Origin: Mesostigma viride
Taxonomy: Eukaryota > Streptophyta > Mesostigmatophyceae > Mesostigmatales > Mesostigmataceae
Length of the DNA stretch: 64,000 bases
Reading direction: 5' to 3'
Assembly: GCA_009746045.1 (NCBI GenBank)
Contig: RPFO01000310.1
Location: 2,511,692 to 2,575,691, forward strand
The notes beneath the pieces are model-generated. The model was not told the origin of the DNA and did not search any database. It was given only the letters and a program-made list of their open reading frames with translations. Within the stretch, counting starts at the first letter, position 1; each line of letters begins with the position of its first letter. Positions 52,901 through 64,000 of this stretch are shown piece by piece. The translations under genes and the position numbers were made by a program.

Positions 52901-55900
52901 CCCGCGCCGCCGCCACCGTCCCCACCGCCATCGCCTCCGCCATCCCTACCACCATCCCCACCACCTTCATCACCTCCTCCACCACCGCCTTCTCCGCCAC
53001 CTTCACCACCACCACCACGTCCACCCTCGCCGCCCCCGTCATTTGAACCCTCACCTCCACCCTCGCCGCCGCCACCGTCCCCACCGCCATCGCCTCCGCC
53101 ATCCCCACCACCATCCCCACCTCCTTCACCGCCTCCACCACCGCCTTCTCTGTCACCTTCACCACCACCACCACGTCCACCCTTGCTGCCACCGTCATTT
53201 GAACCCTCTCCTCCACCCTCGCCGCCACCACCGTCCCCTCTGCCATCGCCTCCGCCATCCCCACCACCATCTCCACCACCATCCCCACCGCCTTTACCAC
53301 CTCCTCCACCTTCGCCTTCTCCGCCACCTTTACCACCACCACCACGTCCACCCTCGCCACCCCGTCATTTGAACCCTCTCCTCCACCCTCGCCGCCACCA
53401 CCGTCCCCTCTGCCATCGCCTCCGCCATCCCACCACCATCTCCACCACCATCCCCACCTCCTTCACCACCTCCTCCACCTTCGCCTTCTCCGCCACCTTC
53501 ACCATCACCACCACGACCACCCTCGCCGCCCCCGTCATTTGAACCCTCACCTCCACCCGCGCCGCCGCCACCGTCCCCACCGCCATCGCCTCCGCCATCC
53601 CTACCACCATCCCCACCACCTTCACCACCTCCTCCACCTTCGCCTTCTCCGCCACCTTCACCACCACCACCACGTCCACCCTCACCGCCCCCGTCATTTG
53701 AACCCTCACCTCCACCCTCGCCGCCACCACCGTCCCCACCGCCATCGCCTCCGCCATCCCCACCACCATCCCCACCTCCTTCACCGCCTCCACCACCGCC
53801 TTCTCTGCCACCTTCACCACCACCCCCACGTCCACCCTTGCCGCCCCCGTCATTTGAACCCTCTCCTCCACCCTCGCCGCCACCACCGTCCCCTCTGTCA
53901 TCGCCTCCGCCATCCCCACCACCATCTCCACCACCATCCCCACCTCCTTCACAGCCTCCTCCACCACCGCCTTCTTCGCCACCTTCACCACCACCCCCAC
54001 GTCCACCCTTGCCGCCCCCGTCACTTGAACCCTCTCCTTTACCCCCCCGCCACCACTGTCCCCACCGCCATCGCCTCCGCCATCCCCACCACCATCCCCA
54101 CCTCCTTCACCGCCTCCTCCACCACGGCCTTCTCCACCACCGCCTCCTTCACCACCGCCTTCTCCGCCACCTTCACCACCACCCCCAAGTCCACCCTCGC
54201 CGCCCCTGTCATTTGAACCCTCACCTTCACCCTCCCCGCCACCACCGTCCCACCGCCATCGCCTCCGCCATCCCCACCACCATCCCCACCTCCTTCACCG
54301 CCTCCATCACCGCCTTCTCCGCCACCTTCATTACCACCCACACGTCCACCCTTGCCGCCCCCGTCACTTGAACCCTCTCCTTTACCCCCCCCGCCACCAC
54401 TGTCCCCACCGCCATCGCCTCCGCCATCCCCACCACCATCCCCACCTCCTTCACCGCCTCCTCCACCACGGCCTTCTCCACCACCGCCTCCTCCACCACC
54501 GCCTTCTCCGCCACCTTCACCACCCCCCCAAGTCCACCCTCGCCGCCCCTGTCATTTGAACCCTCACCTTCACCCTCCCCGCCACCACCGTCCCCACCGC
54601 CATCGCCTCCGCCATCCCCACCACCATCCCCACCTCCTTCACCGCCTCCATCACCGCCTTCTCCGCCACCTTCATTACCACCCACACGTCCACCCTTGCC
54701 GCCCCCGTCACTTGAACCCTCTCCTTTACCCCCCCCGCCACCACTGTCCCCACCGCCATCGCCTCCGCCATCCCCACCACCATCCCCACCTCCTTCACCG
54801 CCTCCTCCACCACCGCCTTCTCCACCACCGCCTCCTCCACCACCGCCTTCTCCGCCACCTTCACCACCACCCCCAAGTCCACCCTCGCCGCCCCTGTCAT
54901 TTGAACCCTCACCTTCACCCTCCCCGCCACCACCGTCCCACCGCCATCGCCTCCGCCATCCCCACCACCATCCCCACCTCCTTCACCGCCTTCATCACCG
55001 CCTTCTCCGCCACCTTCATTACCACCCACACGTCCACCCTTGCCGCCCCCGTCACTTGAACCCTCTCCTCCACCCTCGCCGCCACCACCGTCCCCTCTGT
55101 CATCGCCTCCGCCATCCCCACCACCATCTCCACCACCATCCCCACCTCCTTCACCACCTCCTCCACCTTCGCCTTCTCCGCCACCTTCACCATCACCACC
55201 ACGACCACCCTCGCCGCCCCCGTCATTTGAACCCTCACCTCCACCCGCGCCGCCGCCACCGTCCCCACCGCCATCGCCTCCGCCATCCCTACCACCATCC
55301 CCACCACCTTCATCACCTCCTCCACCACCGCCTTCTCCGCCACCTTCACCACCACCACCACGTCCACCCTCGCCGCCCCCGTCATTTGAACCCTCACCTC
55401 CACCCTCGCCGCCGCCACCGTCCCCACCGCCATCGCCTCCGCCATCCCCACCACCATCCCCACCTCCTTCACCGCCTCCACCACCGCCTTCTCTGTCACC
55501 TTCACCACCACCACCACGTCCACCCTTGCTGCCCCCGTCATTTGAACCCTCTCCTCCACCCTCGCCGCCACCACCGTCCCCTCTGCCATCGCCTCCGCCA
55601 TCCCCACCACCATCTCCACCACCATCCCCACCGCCTTTACCACCTCCTCCACCTTCGCCTTCTCCGCCACCTTTACCACCACCACCACGTCCACCCTCGC
55701 CACCCCCGTCATTTGAACCCTCTCCTCCACCCTCGCCGCCACCACCGTCCCCTCTGCCATCGCCTCCGCCATCCCCACCACCATCTCCACCACCATCCCC
55801 ACCTCCTTCACCACCTCCTCCACCTTCGCCTTCTCCGCCACCTTCACCATCACCACCACGACCACCCTCGCCGCCCCCGTCATTTGAACCCTCACCTCCA

Positions 55901-56548
55901 CCCGCGCCGCCGCCACCGTCCCCACCGCCATCGCCTCCGCCATCCCTACCACCATCCCCACCACCTTCACCACCTCCTCCACCTTCGCCTTCTCCGCCAC
56001 CTTCACCACCACCACCACGTCCACCCTCGCCGCCCCCGTCATTTGAACCCTCACCTCCACCCTCGCCGCCGCCACCGTCCCCACCGCCATCGCCTCCGCC
56101 ATCCCCACCACCATCCCCACCTCCTTCACCGCCTCCACCACCGCCTTCTCTGTCACCTTCACCACCACCACCACGTCCACCCTTGCCGCCCCCGTCATTT
56201 GAACCCTCACCTCCACCCTCGCCGCCACCACCGTCCCCTCTGCCATCGCCTCCGCCATCCCCACCACCATCTCCACCACCATCCCCACCGCCTTTACCAC
56301 CTCCTCCACCTTCGCCTTCTCCGCCACCTTCACCACCACCACCACGTCCACCCTCACCACCCCCGTCATTTGAACCCTCTCCTCCACCCTCGCCGCCACC
56401 ACCGTCCCCTCTGCCATCGCCTCCGCCATCCCCACCACCATCTCCACCACCATCCCCACCTCCTTCACCACCTCCTCCACCACCGCCTTCTCCGCCACCT
56501 TCACCGCCACCCTCACCACCGCCATCCCCACCCTCTTCACCGCCGCTT
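50000..56548 (+). CDS. Giant gene: Pro/Ser-rich stalk with SFEPSPPP minisatellite, frame-broken
   Basis: About 39 imperfect units of 150-190 bp encode PPSPPLSFEPSPPPSPPPPS, a run of PPPSPPPS, then PPPPPPPSPPPSPPPPRPP. This is an extensin/pherophorin-like hydroxyproline-rich stalk, expected to be extended and O-glycosylated. The Pro-rich frame is frame 2 from about 50120 to 53359 and again from 54940 on, continuous with the anchor-type domains. Between these, six one-base losses (near 53360, 53429, 54042, 54249, 54523, 54937) move it through frames 1, 0, 2, 1, 0 and back to 2. Further indels lie between 50000 and 50120. His/Leu/Arg-rich translations are the wrong frame. The breaks could be consensus errors in C runs or real damage. 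Confidence 0.7.
50117..56385 (+). repeat. Pro-rich minisatellite, about 39 units
   Basis: Each unit is marked by TCATTTGAACCCTC or TCACTTGAACCCTC. Units group into a few subtypes, with higher-order duplication. For example, 52740-53360 resembles 55080-55700, and 54050-54340 resembles 54370-54690 and 54715-55040. Confidence 0.9.
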
Positions 56549-59500
56549 GTTGATCTATGTGCACAATCCTCCTACATCGGCAGCTTGAATGCGGGGAGAG
56601 ACTTCCAGCCCTTGACACCTACTGCATGGAGCAAGTCGCTGAACATATCCAAATTCGATCCACGGCTGGGCAATCTCACCCAAGTGCAGGTGACACTGAA
56701 CGGGACGGTCTCCGGCACGGCTCGCTATGAAAAACTCGCAGGAGATCCAGCCACCATCACATTGGTCATCCGTGCCGAAGTGTCGCTGGAATCCGACGGT
56801 GGTGGCCGAGCATTGGCACAGTGCGTGCCCGAGCGTGCCCTGGAAGATTTTGCTGACGTGTATGACGGTAACCTGGATTTTGCAGGTGCTTCGGGCGGTA
56901 CCCTGGCGGAGGCATCTGCCTGGGCTCAAACCGTGTCAACCCTGTCCACAGCGGCAGACCTCCTGCAATTTGTGGGAGCTGGAACTGTAGGGACACCATT
57001 GACTGCCCGGGCCACCCCTGCGTCCAGCGGCGAAGGCAACGTGATTCTGTCCTTCAATACCTTAGCACAGGCAGACATCCAAATCCGATATGGCTACAGT
57101 GCCATGGGCTGTGCTCCGCCACCCGCGCCCCTGTTGCCGCCGCCGTTGCTTGCTGTGCCCCTACCAGCACAACCACCATCCCCATCACCATCACCCCCAC
57201 CATCGCATCCGCCATCAACTCTGCCCTCGCCTCCATCATCCCCACCACCACCCTCACCACCGCCATCGCCGCCACCTACACCACCGTCCCCGCCGCCATC
57301 ACCACCACCACCACGTCCACCCTCGTCGCCACCACCGTCCCCGCCGCCATCGCCTCCACCATCCCCACCTCCTGCACCACTGCCATCGCCTTTCCCCATA
57401 CCCCCACCATCGCTCCCGCCCTCACCTCCATCATCCCCACCACCACCATCACCGCCGCCATCGCCGCCACCTACACCACCATCCCCGCCGCCATCACCAC
57501 CACCCCCACGTCCACCCTCGCTGCCGCCATCATTTGGACCCTCACCTCCGCTTACGTCGCCACCACCGTCCCCGCCACAATCACCGCTTCCATCGCCTCC
57601 ACCATCCCCACCTCCTTCACCACTGCCATCGCCTTTCCCCTCACCCCCACCATCGCCCCCGCCATCAAGTCTGCCCTCGCCTCCATCATCCCTACCAACG
57701 CCATCGCCGCCACCTACACCACCATCCCCGCCGCCATCACCACCACCACCACGTCCACCCTCGCCGCCCCCATCATTTGGACCCGCACCCCCACCCTCGT
57801 CTCCACCACCGTCCCCGCCGCCATCACCTTCACCATCCCCACCTCCTTCACCACTACCATCGCCTTCCCCCTCACCCCCACCATCGCCTCCGTCATCTCC
57901 AACGCCCTCACCTCCATCATCTCAACCAACGCTATCACCAACGCCTTCGCCGCCACCTTCCCCGCCAACATCACCACCGCCATCGCCACCACCATCACCC
58001 CCGCCACCATCCCTGCTGAGTTCTCCGACCCCACCTGGTGAGCTCGATTGTGCATTCAGCGTACGGCGCACAGGCTCTCTGTTTGGTGGGCGTGATGACC
58101 AACCGATGACGCCCACATCGTGGGTCAAGACGCTCAGCATCCCCAAGTTTGATCCTGCCCTAGGGACGCTCGTGAGCGTCTTGATCACCCTCAATGGGAC
58201 GGTCTCGGGCAGTGCTCGCTACGAGAAGATTGCAGGAGATGGCACATCGTTGGTCACGCTGTTCATTCGCGCGGAGATTGCACTGGAGTCAGACTTGGGT
58301 GATCGGATTCTCGCCATTTCTATCCCGGTACAAGTCATCGAGGACCCGGCTGCTGAGTATGATCAAGCCTTGGACTTCAATGGCCCCTCGGGTGGATCAT
58401 TTCAAGGAGAAACAGCCTGGCAGCAGACATCGACCACTCTGACTGCCCCAGACGACTTGGTCTTCTTTATTGGCACAGGCAACCTTCAAACACCCTTGAA
58501 GGGAAGAGCAACGTCATCTTCGCAGGGAGCTGGCAACATCATTCAGCAGTTAACAACATTCGCACAAGCTGACATTACAATCGAGTACAGGTATGAAGCG
58601 TCGGGCTGCCCTCCTCCATCACCACCACCATCTTCATTACCACTACCACCGCCGCCAACATCGCCACTGCGACCATTGCCGCCATCACCACCATCACCCC
58701 CGCCATCACCACGGCCTCCCACACAACTACCGCCATCGCCACCGCCGTCATCTCCATCACCACCGCCACCATCACCACCACCGCTTGCCCCGGGCACGCA
58801 ACTGCCACCGTCACCGCCACCATCACCATTACCGCCTCCCCCGTCACCACTGCCCCCGTTGCCGCCGCTGCCATCTCCAGCACCGCCACCGCCATCACCT
58901 CCGCCATTGGATAGCAGTGGGTGCCCCCTTCCGCAACGCAGGCTCACCCTGGACGCAGCCAGTGACAGCCAACCCATGACGCCCACGACATGGACCAAGG
59001 CGCTCAACATCCCCAAGTTTGATCCTGCCCAGGGTAACCTTTCGGTGGTCGTGATCACCCTTAACGGGACGGTCTTTGGCAGTGCTCGCTACGAGAGGAT
59101 TGCGGGCGTTGGCACGACATTGATCACGCTGTTCATTCGAGCGGAGATTGCACTGGAGTCGGATGTGGGAGATCGAATTCTCGCCATGGCCATTCCGGTG
59201 CAGGTCATCGACGATTCTGCCGCCGACTATGATGAAGCCTTGGATTTTGATGGCCCCTCGGGTGGATCTTTTGGTGGGGGATCGGCATGGCAGCAGACAG
59301 TGACAAACCTGACTGCTCCAGACGATTTGGGATTCTTCGTTGGCACAGGCAACCTCCAGACGCCCCTCAAAGGGAGGGCGACGTCATCGTCGGCTGGAGA
59401 TGGTAATGTCATCCAGCAGTTCACCACATCTGCGCAAGCTGTCATCACAATCGAGTACGTCTACCTCGTGTCGGGTTGTGCGCCCCCGCCACTGCCACCG

Positions 59501-61822
59501 TCACCGCCACCGCCACTGCCACCGTCGCCTCCACCGTCCCCATCGCCGCCACCATCGCCGCCACCATCGCCATCACCACCGCCATCGCCGTCCCCACCAC
59601 ACTCTCCACCACCATCTTCATCACCGCCACCATCACCACCGCCTCTTGCCCCGGGCACGCAGCTGCTGCCACCCCCATTGCCAACCCTACGGCCTCCTCT
59701 GGCCCCAGGCACACAAGTGCCACCATTGCCGCCACCACCTCTATCAGCGCCGCCACTCTTGCCGACCCCGCGACTACCGCAGCCTCCTTTGCCCCCAGGT
59801 ACGCAACTACCGCCATCACCACCATCACCCCCGCCATCACCACGGCCTCCCACACAACTACCGCCATCGCCACCGCCGTCATCTCCATCACCACCGCCAC
59901 CATCACCACCACCGCTTGCCCCAGGCACGCAACTGCCACCGTCACCGCCACCATCACCATTACCGCCTCCCTCGTCACCACTGCCCCCGTCGCCGCCGCT
60001 GCCATCTCCAGCACCGCCACTGCCATCACCTCCGCCATTGGATAGCAGTGGGTGCCCCCTTCCGCAACGCAGGCTCACCCTGGACGCAGCCAGTGACAGC
60101 CAACCCATGACGCCCACGACATGGACCAAGGCGCTCAACATCCCCAAGTTTGATCCTGCCCAGGGTAACCTTTCGGTGGTCGTGATCACCCTTAACGGGA
60201 CGGTCTTTGGCAGTGCTCGCTACGAGAGGATTGCGGGCGTTGGCACGACATTGATCACGCTGTTCATTCGAGCGGAGATTGCACTGGAGTCGGATGTGGG
60301 AGATCGAATTCTCGCCATGGCCATTCCGGTGCAGGTCATCGACGATTCTGCCGCCGACTATGATGAAGCCTTGGATTTTGATGGCCCCTCGGGTGGATCT
60401 TTTGGTGGGGGATCGGCATGGCAGCAGACAGTGACAAACCTGACTGCTCCAGACGATTTGGGATTCTTCGTTGGCACAGGCAACCTCCAGACGCCCCTCA
60501 AAGGGAGGGCGACGTCATCGTCGGCTGGAGATGGTAATGTCATCCAGCAGTTCACCACATCTGCGCAAGCTGTCATCACAATCGAGTACGTCTACCTCGT
60601 GTCGGGTTGTGCGCCCCCGCCACTGCCACCGTCACCGCCACCGCCACTGCCACCGTCACCTCCACCGTCCCCATCGCCGCCACCATCGCCGCCACCATCG
60701 CCATCACCACCGCCATCGCCGTCCCCACCACACTCTCCACCACCATCTCCATCACCGCCACCATCACCACCACCTCTTGCCCCGGGCACGCAGCTGCTGC
60801 CACCCCCATTGCCAACCCTACGGCCTCCTCTGGCCCCAGGCACACAAGTGCCACCATTGCCGCCACCACCTCCATCACCGCCACCATCGCCGCCACCATC
60901 TCCCTCTCCGCCACCATCTCCATCACTGCCACCATCTCCATCACCACCACCATCACCCCCACCATCTCCATCACCACCACCATCACCGCCACCATCACCA
61001 TCGCCACCACCATCACCGCCACCATCACCATCACCGCCGCCACCACCTCCATTGCCACCACCATCTCCTCCGCCACCATCACCACCGCCTCTTGTCCCGG
61101 GCACGCAGCTGCTGCCACCACCACCACCCCCATTGCCAACCCTACGGCCTCCTCTGGCCCCAGGCACACAAGTTCCACCATCGCCGCCACCACCTCCATC
61201 ACCGCCACCATCGCCGCCACCATCAGCATCACCACCGCTATCACCATCACCACCACCCTCTCCGCCACCATCTCCATCACCACCACCGTCACCGTCACCA
61301 CCACCATCACCGCCACCATCACCATTACCGCTGCCACCACCTCCATCGCCACCGCCATCTCCTCCGCCACCATCACCACCTCCTCGTGCCCCGGGCACGC
61401 AGCTGCCGCCACCACCACCACCACCGTCATCGCCACCGCCAGTTCGGCGGTCTCCCCCGTCCCTTGTTGCAAATGCGCCACTGCCACCGTTACCGCCATC
61501 ATCTCCATCATTGCAACCATCGCCGCCATCACCACCACCTTCTGCATCACCACCACCATCTCCAAAACCACCACCATTGCCGCCGCCGCCACCTCCGTCA
61601 CCGCCTCTTACCCCAGGAACTCAACTGCCGCTAATGCCCCCGCCATTCCCGCCACCGTCACCACCACCACGAGCAGTCCCTCCCCCACCATCTCCACCAC
61701 CCTCACCACCACCGCCTTCGCCGCCACTTCCTTCTTCACCACCGCCACTGCCGCCTTCCTTCGGGGCATACGTCGTCGGGGAATTCGGCACGTGCTCCGT
61801 ATCCTGTGGCGGAGGGGTGATG
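56549..61822 (+). CDS. Giant gene: four choice-of-anchor-E-like domains on Pro-rich stalks, then start of a TSP1 domain
   Basis: Continuous frame 2. Domain 1 spans about 56552-57112, domain 2 58040-58608, domain 3 58917-59479, domain 4 60048-60610. Each has QP.TPT.W.K.L, then KFDP..G.L..V..TLNGTV, ARYE, IRAE..LES, GT....PL..RAT, and ends with I.Y.Y...GC. This matches what I know of the choice-of-anchor E family of bacterial, often cyanobacterial, secreted proteins. Pro-rich linkers (PPPSPPPLAPGTQLPPSPPP) separate them. The segment ends with a TSP1 half domain GEFGTCSVSCGGGVM at the splice donor. The unspliced frame would stop at 61871-61873. Role inferred: extracellular matrix or cell-surface adhesion. 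Confidence 0.8.
58690..59735 (+). repeat. 1131-bp duplication, first copy (domain 3 and flanks)
   Basis: Repeated at offset +1131 (about 59821-60866). Domains 3 and 4 have the same protein sequence; differences are confined to a few bases in the Pro-rich flanks. Confidence 0.9.
59821..60866 (+). repeat. 1131-bp duplication, second copy (domain 4 and flanks)
   Basis: Second copy of the segment above. A further partial copy of its 3' linker (CCCCCATTGCCAACCCTACG) occurs near 61128. Confidence 0.9.
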
Positions 61823-62192
61823 GTACGTCGCATGCAATGCAACGTTGAGCAAACTCCCCCCTGTAGCAGCTAGTGTGGGCTGATCTTTCTTATGCACTGG
61901 GGTGATATGTAGAATGGGGAAGTTCATATGGGGATCTTATAACGTGGGCCAACCGCTGGCACATGCTAAGATGTAGTGGATACAATTTGCTTCCCAGGCT
62001 AATTTCAGCTCGATGGTTGGAACTAGTACAATCAAAGCTCCCCGCTGGCCCCCAATCCTTGCTATTCCCCCCCCCACACACACCTAGTTTATGTAGCTGC
62101 TTCCCATTAGGCCACTGTCTATCTAGCATAAACATGCCCTCACACACTCTTTGCTTCGTTTCTGTGGATCCCTGTGTGTGGCGGTCCTGCAG
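61823..62192 (+). other. Intron (370 bp, GTACGT...TGCAG) inside a TSP1 domain
   Basis: Donor ATG|GTACGT and acceptor TCCTGCAG|ACG. Removing it joins CSVSCGGGVM to TRPVRCLYPDG in phase 0. The result has the exact TSP1 spacing CxxxCGxGxxxRxxxC seen in the next repeat (CSRTCGNGTRTRAISC). It also bypasses the stop at 61871-61873. Confidence 0.8.
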
Positions 62193-64000
62193 ACGAGGCC
62201 AGTGCGGTGCCTGTATCCTGACGGGACGCGTGCGCCTGCGTGCGCCGGCGCTGAGCCACCTTCCACTGCCTCCTGCAACACACGCGCCTGCGAGTCGCTC
62301 CAGCTGGCGTATTCCGCGTGGGGATCCTGCAGCCGGACGTGCGGCAATGGCACCCGCACGCGTGCCATCTCGTGCCTCAGCTCTTACGGGTTCCAAGTCC
62401 CGCTCGAGAGCTGCTCGGCTGTGATGACCGATGACAGCTTGGTGCAGGCGTTAAACGAGGTCTGCCAGGTGGCCACCTGCGGCTGCATGCTGGTGGCGTG
62501 GCAACTCAGCCCATGGGCCGCTTGCGACGTCGCGTGCGGTGGTGGGATGACCTCCCGGACTATCTCCTGTGTGCTCATCTCGCAAGAGACAGCTGGCGAG
62601 GTGGTCGGCACGGTCTCTGATACCCTGTGCGCATCCCTGAGCAGGCCGGCCGAGGCGCAGGCATGCAATACGCTGCCATGCAGCCCAGTACCATCGATGC
62701 CGCCAACACGACCACCCACGCCGCCCCGGAGCCCACCGGCACCACCGTCTACACCACCAACAGGGGAGAACCCGCCGACCCTTCCGCGGGCTCCCCCGCC
62801 ACTGCCGCTTCCAACCCCAAGCCAATCACCGCCGCCACCACCCCCGCTGCTGGCCCCGCCAGCGGCACCATCCTTCGTGACGTCATCCGAGTGCTCAAGC
62901 ACGTTCTGGGAGGTGGGACCCTGGGGCGCGTGCTCGGCGCCCTGCTCGTCAGGCATGGCCAAGCGCACCGTAACGTGCATCATCCAGCTGCCATCGGGGA
63001 TGCAACTCGCGACGGATGACTCCTTCTGTTGCGGCGCGCCGGCCCCTGCCGCCACCGCCGCATGCAACACTGCTCCGTGCACAAACACGAGCTATGTGTG
63101 GCTGGTCTCTGACTGGGGCCCCTGCAGCGTGGCGTGCGGGACAGGCTCGACAGTTCGGTCCGTCGAATGCTGGTCCGCGGACCGTACCCGGCGGGCCTCG
63201 GTGGCAGACGAAAGCACCAAGTGCTCATCGCCCAAGCCCAGCCTCGTGGCCGAGTGCAACACGCAGCCCTGCGACGCCGACTTGTTCTGCAGGAACCAGA
63301 CGTGCAGCGACCGTGGCGTGTGCCAGGACGGCGTTTGCGTGTGCAATGCAGGCTGGTCGGGGCTCACGTGCCAGCGCCCGGCCGGCTGTGCGACCGAGGT
63401 CAGTGCAGACGGTCAGTGCTGCCCGTCGGTCATGGACATCCAGATGCGGTGCTGCACGTCAGCAACAGCGGTCCGCGATTCGGCTGGCGCATGCTGCGAG
63501 AGCGGCCAGCTGGACGCGTGCGGTGTCTGCGACGGCAACGCTGTGGCGACCGACCGCAGCGGCGCCTGCTGCCCGACCGTGCTGGACGGGAACGGCGCGT
63601 GCTGCTTCAGCGGCGCACTCGACGAGTGCAGCGTGTGCGACGGCACGGGCGGGAGCTGTGCCTCGCAAGGCGAGGTGGTTGTTGAGTACTCCCCGTCGGT
63701 GAGCACCGACAGCAGCGACGTGCAGCCACAGGCCCTCGGGCAGCGACTGCGTCTGGTGGACGCTCGCGCCTCGGGATTGAGCACAAACGAGCTCACCGTG
63801 TTTCTGGGCGAGTTTTCAGCCATGCTCACGCAGCGGCTGGGCATGTCCCCGTCCCGTGTGGCCATCCTGACGGTGATGTCGGAGAGCGAATCCGGGACAC
63901 CTCCAGGCGGTGGTGCCTCCCGCAGGCTGTTCCAGGAGGGGCCTGTGGGGCCGATTCGCCTGCGGGTGCTGTACCAGCTACTCCCCCCCTCCGCATTAGA
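62193..64000 (+). CDS. Giant gene: TSP1 repeats, EGF-like and Cys-rich C-terminal part, runs off window
   Basis: Open in one frame from the acceptor to the window end with no stop. In order: the end of TSP1-1 (TRPVRCLYPDG...CNTRAC); TSP1-2 at 62304 (YSAWGSCSRTCGNGTRTR); TSP1-3 near 62500 (LSPWAACDVACGGGMTSRTI); a Pro-rich linker at 62690-62880; TSP1-4 near 62900 (WEVGPWGACSAPCSSGMAKR); TSP1-5 near 63094 (VSDWGPCSVACGTGSTVRSV...CNTQPC). Next are an EGF-like domain at 63273-63390 (CSDRGVCQDGVCVCNAGWSG) and Cys-rich LDACGVCDGN and LDECSVCDGTGGSC motifs. The last part (LTQRLGMSPSRVAILTVMSE...IRLRVLYQLLPPS) resembles a small SEA-like alpha/beta module, but I am not sure. The pairing suggests matrix or cell-surface adhesion. 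Confidence 0.8.

Noticed and set aside
50037-56618. Reverse-strand ORFs rich in Val/Ala/Met/Glu or Gly, and sense His/Leu/Arg-rich ORFs
   Set aside because: Off-frame readings of the Pro-rich minisatellite; the PPSPPPP frame is continuous with recognised domains.

Overview
The window looks like nuclear DNA of a eukaryotic alga, most likely a green alga. The evidence is long Ser/Pro hydroxyproline-rich (PPSPPPP) coding sequence, a GT-AG intron that exactly rejoins a thrombospondin type 1 domain, divergent Ty1/copia-like retrotransposons, a LINE remnant and large microsatellites. The genus cannot be fixed. AATAAA in one LTR argues weakly against Chlamydomonas-type polyadenylation (TGTAA).

Region 1 (1-16.1 kb) is a nested transposon cluster. 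A copia-like element, here called Copia-A, fills 1-6306; its 5' LTR lies outside the window and gag and pol are frameshifted. Its last 1498 bp (pol tail, 3' UTR, LTR) are tandemly duplicated. The second LTR copy (7169-7615 plus 15442-15699) is split by a younger complete element, Copia-B (7616-15441), with 617-bp LTRs and a GAGCA target duplication. Downstream lies the C-terminal end of a LINE ORF2, so the nesting is LINE < Copia-A < Copia-B. Both families have LTR ends AGTT...AACT instead of TG...CA and carry a protease-like domain between integrase and reverse transcriptase. Both also have a tRNA T-arm-like hairpin in the 3' UTR. Copia-B has an extra CpG-rich ORF before gag.

Region 2 (16.1-20.2 kb) has no gene I can support. 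It holds microsatellites, a 78-bp repeat with a palindromic ACAGATCTGT motif, and short direct repeats.

Region 3 (20.2-64 kb, running off the end) is best read as one giant gene on the + strand for a secreted or wall/adhesion protein. In order it has: a signal-peptide-like N-terminus with a beta-rich domain; a Pro/Thr region with about 1 kb of (CAC)n; an array of 31 complete 858-bp units plus a truncated 32nd. Each unit encodes two 143-residue DUF11-like modules, so there are 62 complete modules, each with an acidic DxDGDG loop. Next come about 6.5 kb of Pro-rich minisatellite marked by SFEPSPPP, four choice-of-anchor-E-like domains on Pro-rich stalks, and an exon-split TSP1 domain. The next exon continues with four more TSP1 domains, an EGF-like domain and a Cys-rich DACGVCDG region. 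Single-base indels, mostly in C runs, break the frame near the array ends and in the Pro-rich part. They may be consensus errors or real decay. If the gene is intact the product exceeds 12,000 residues.
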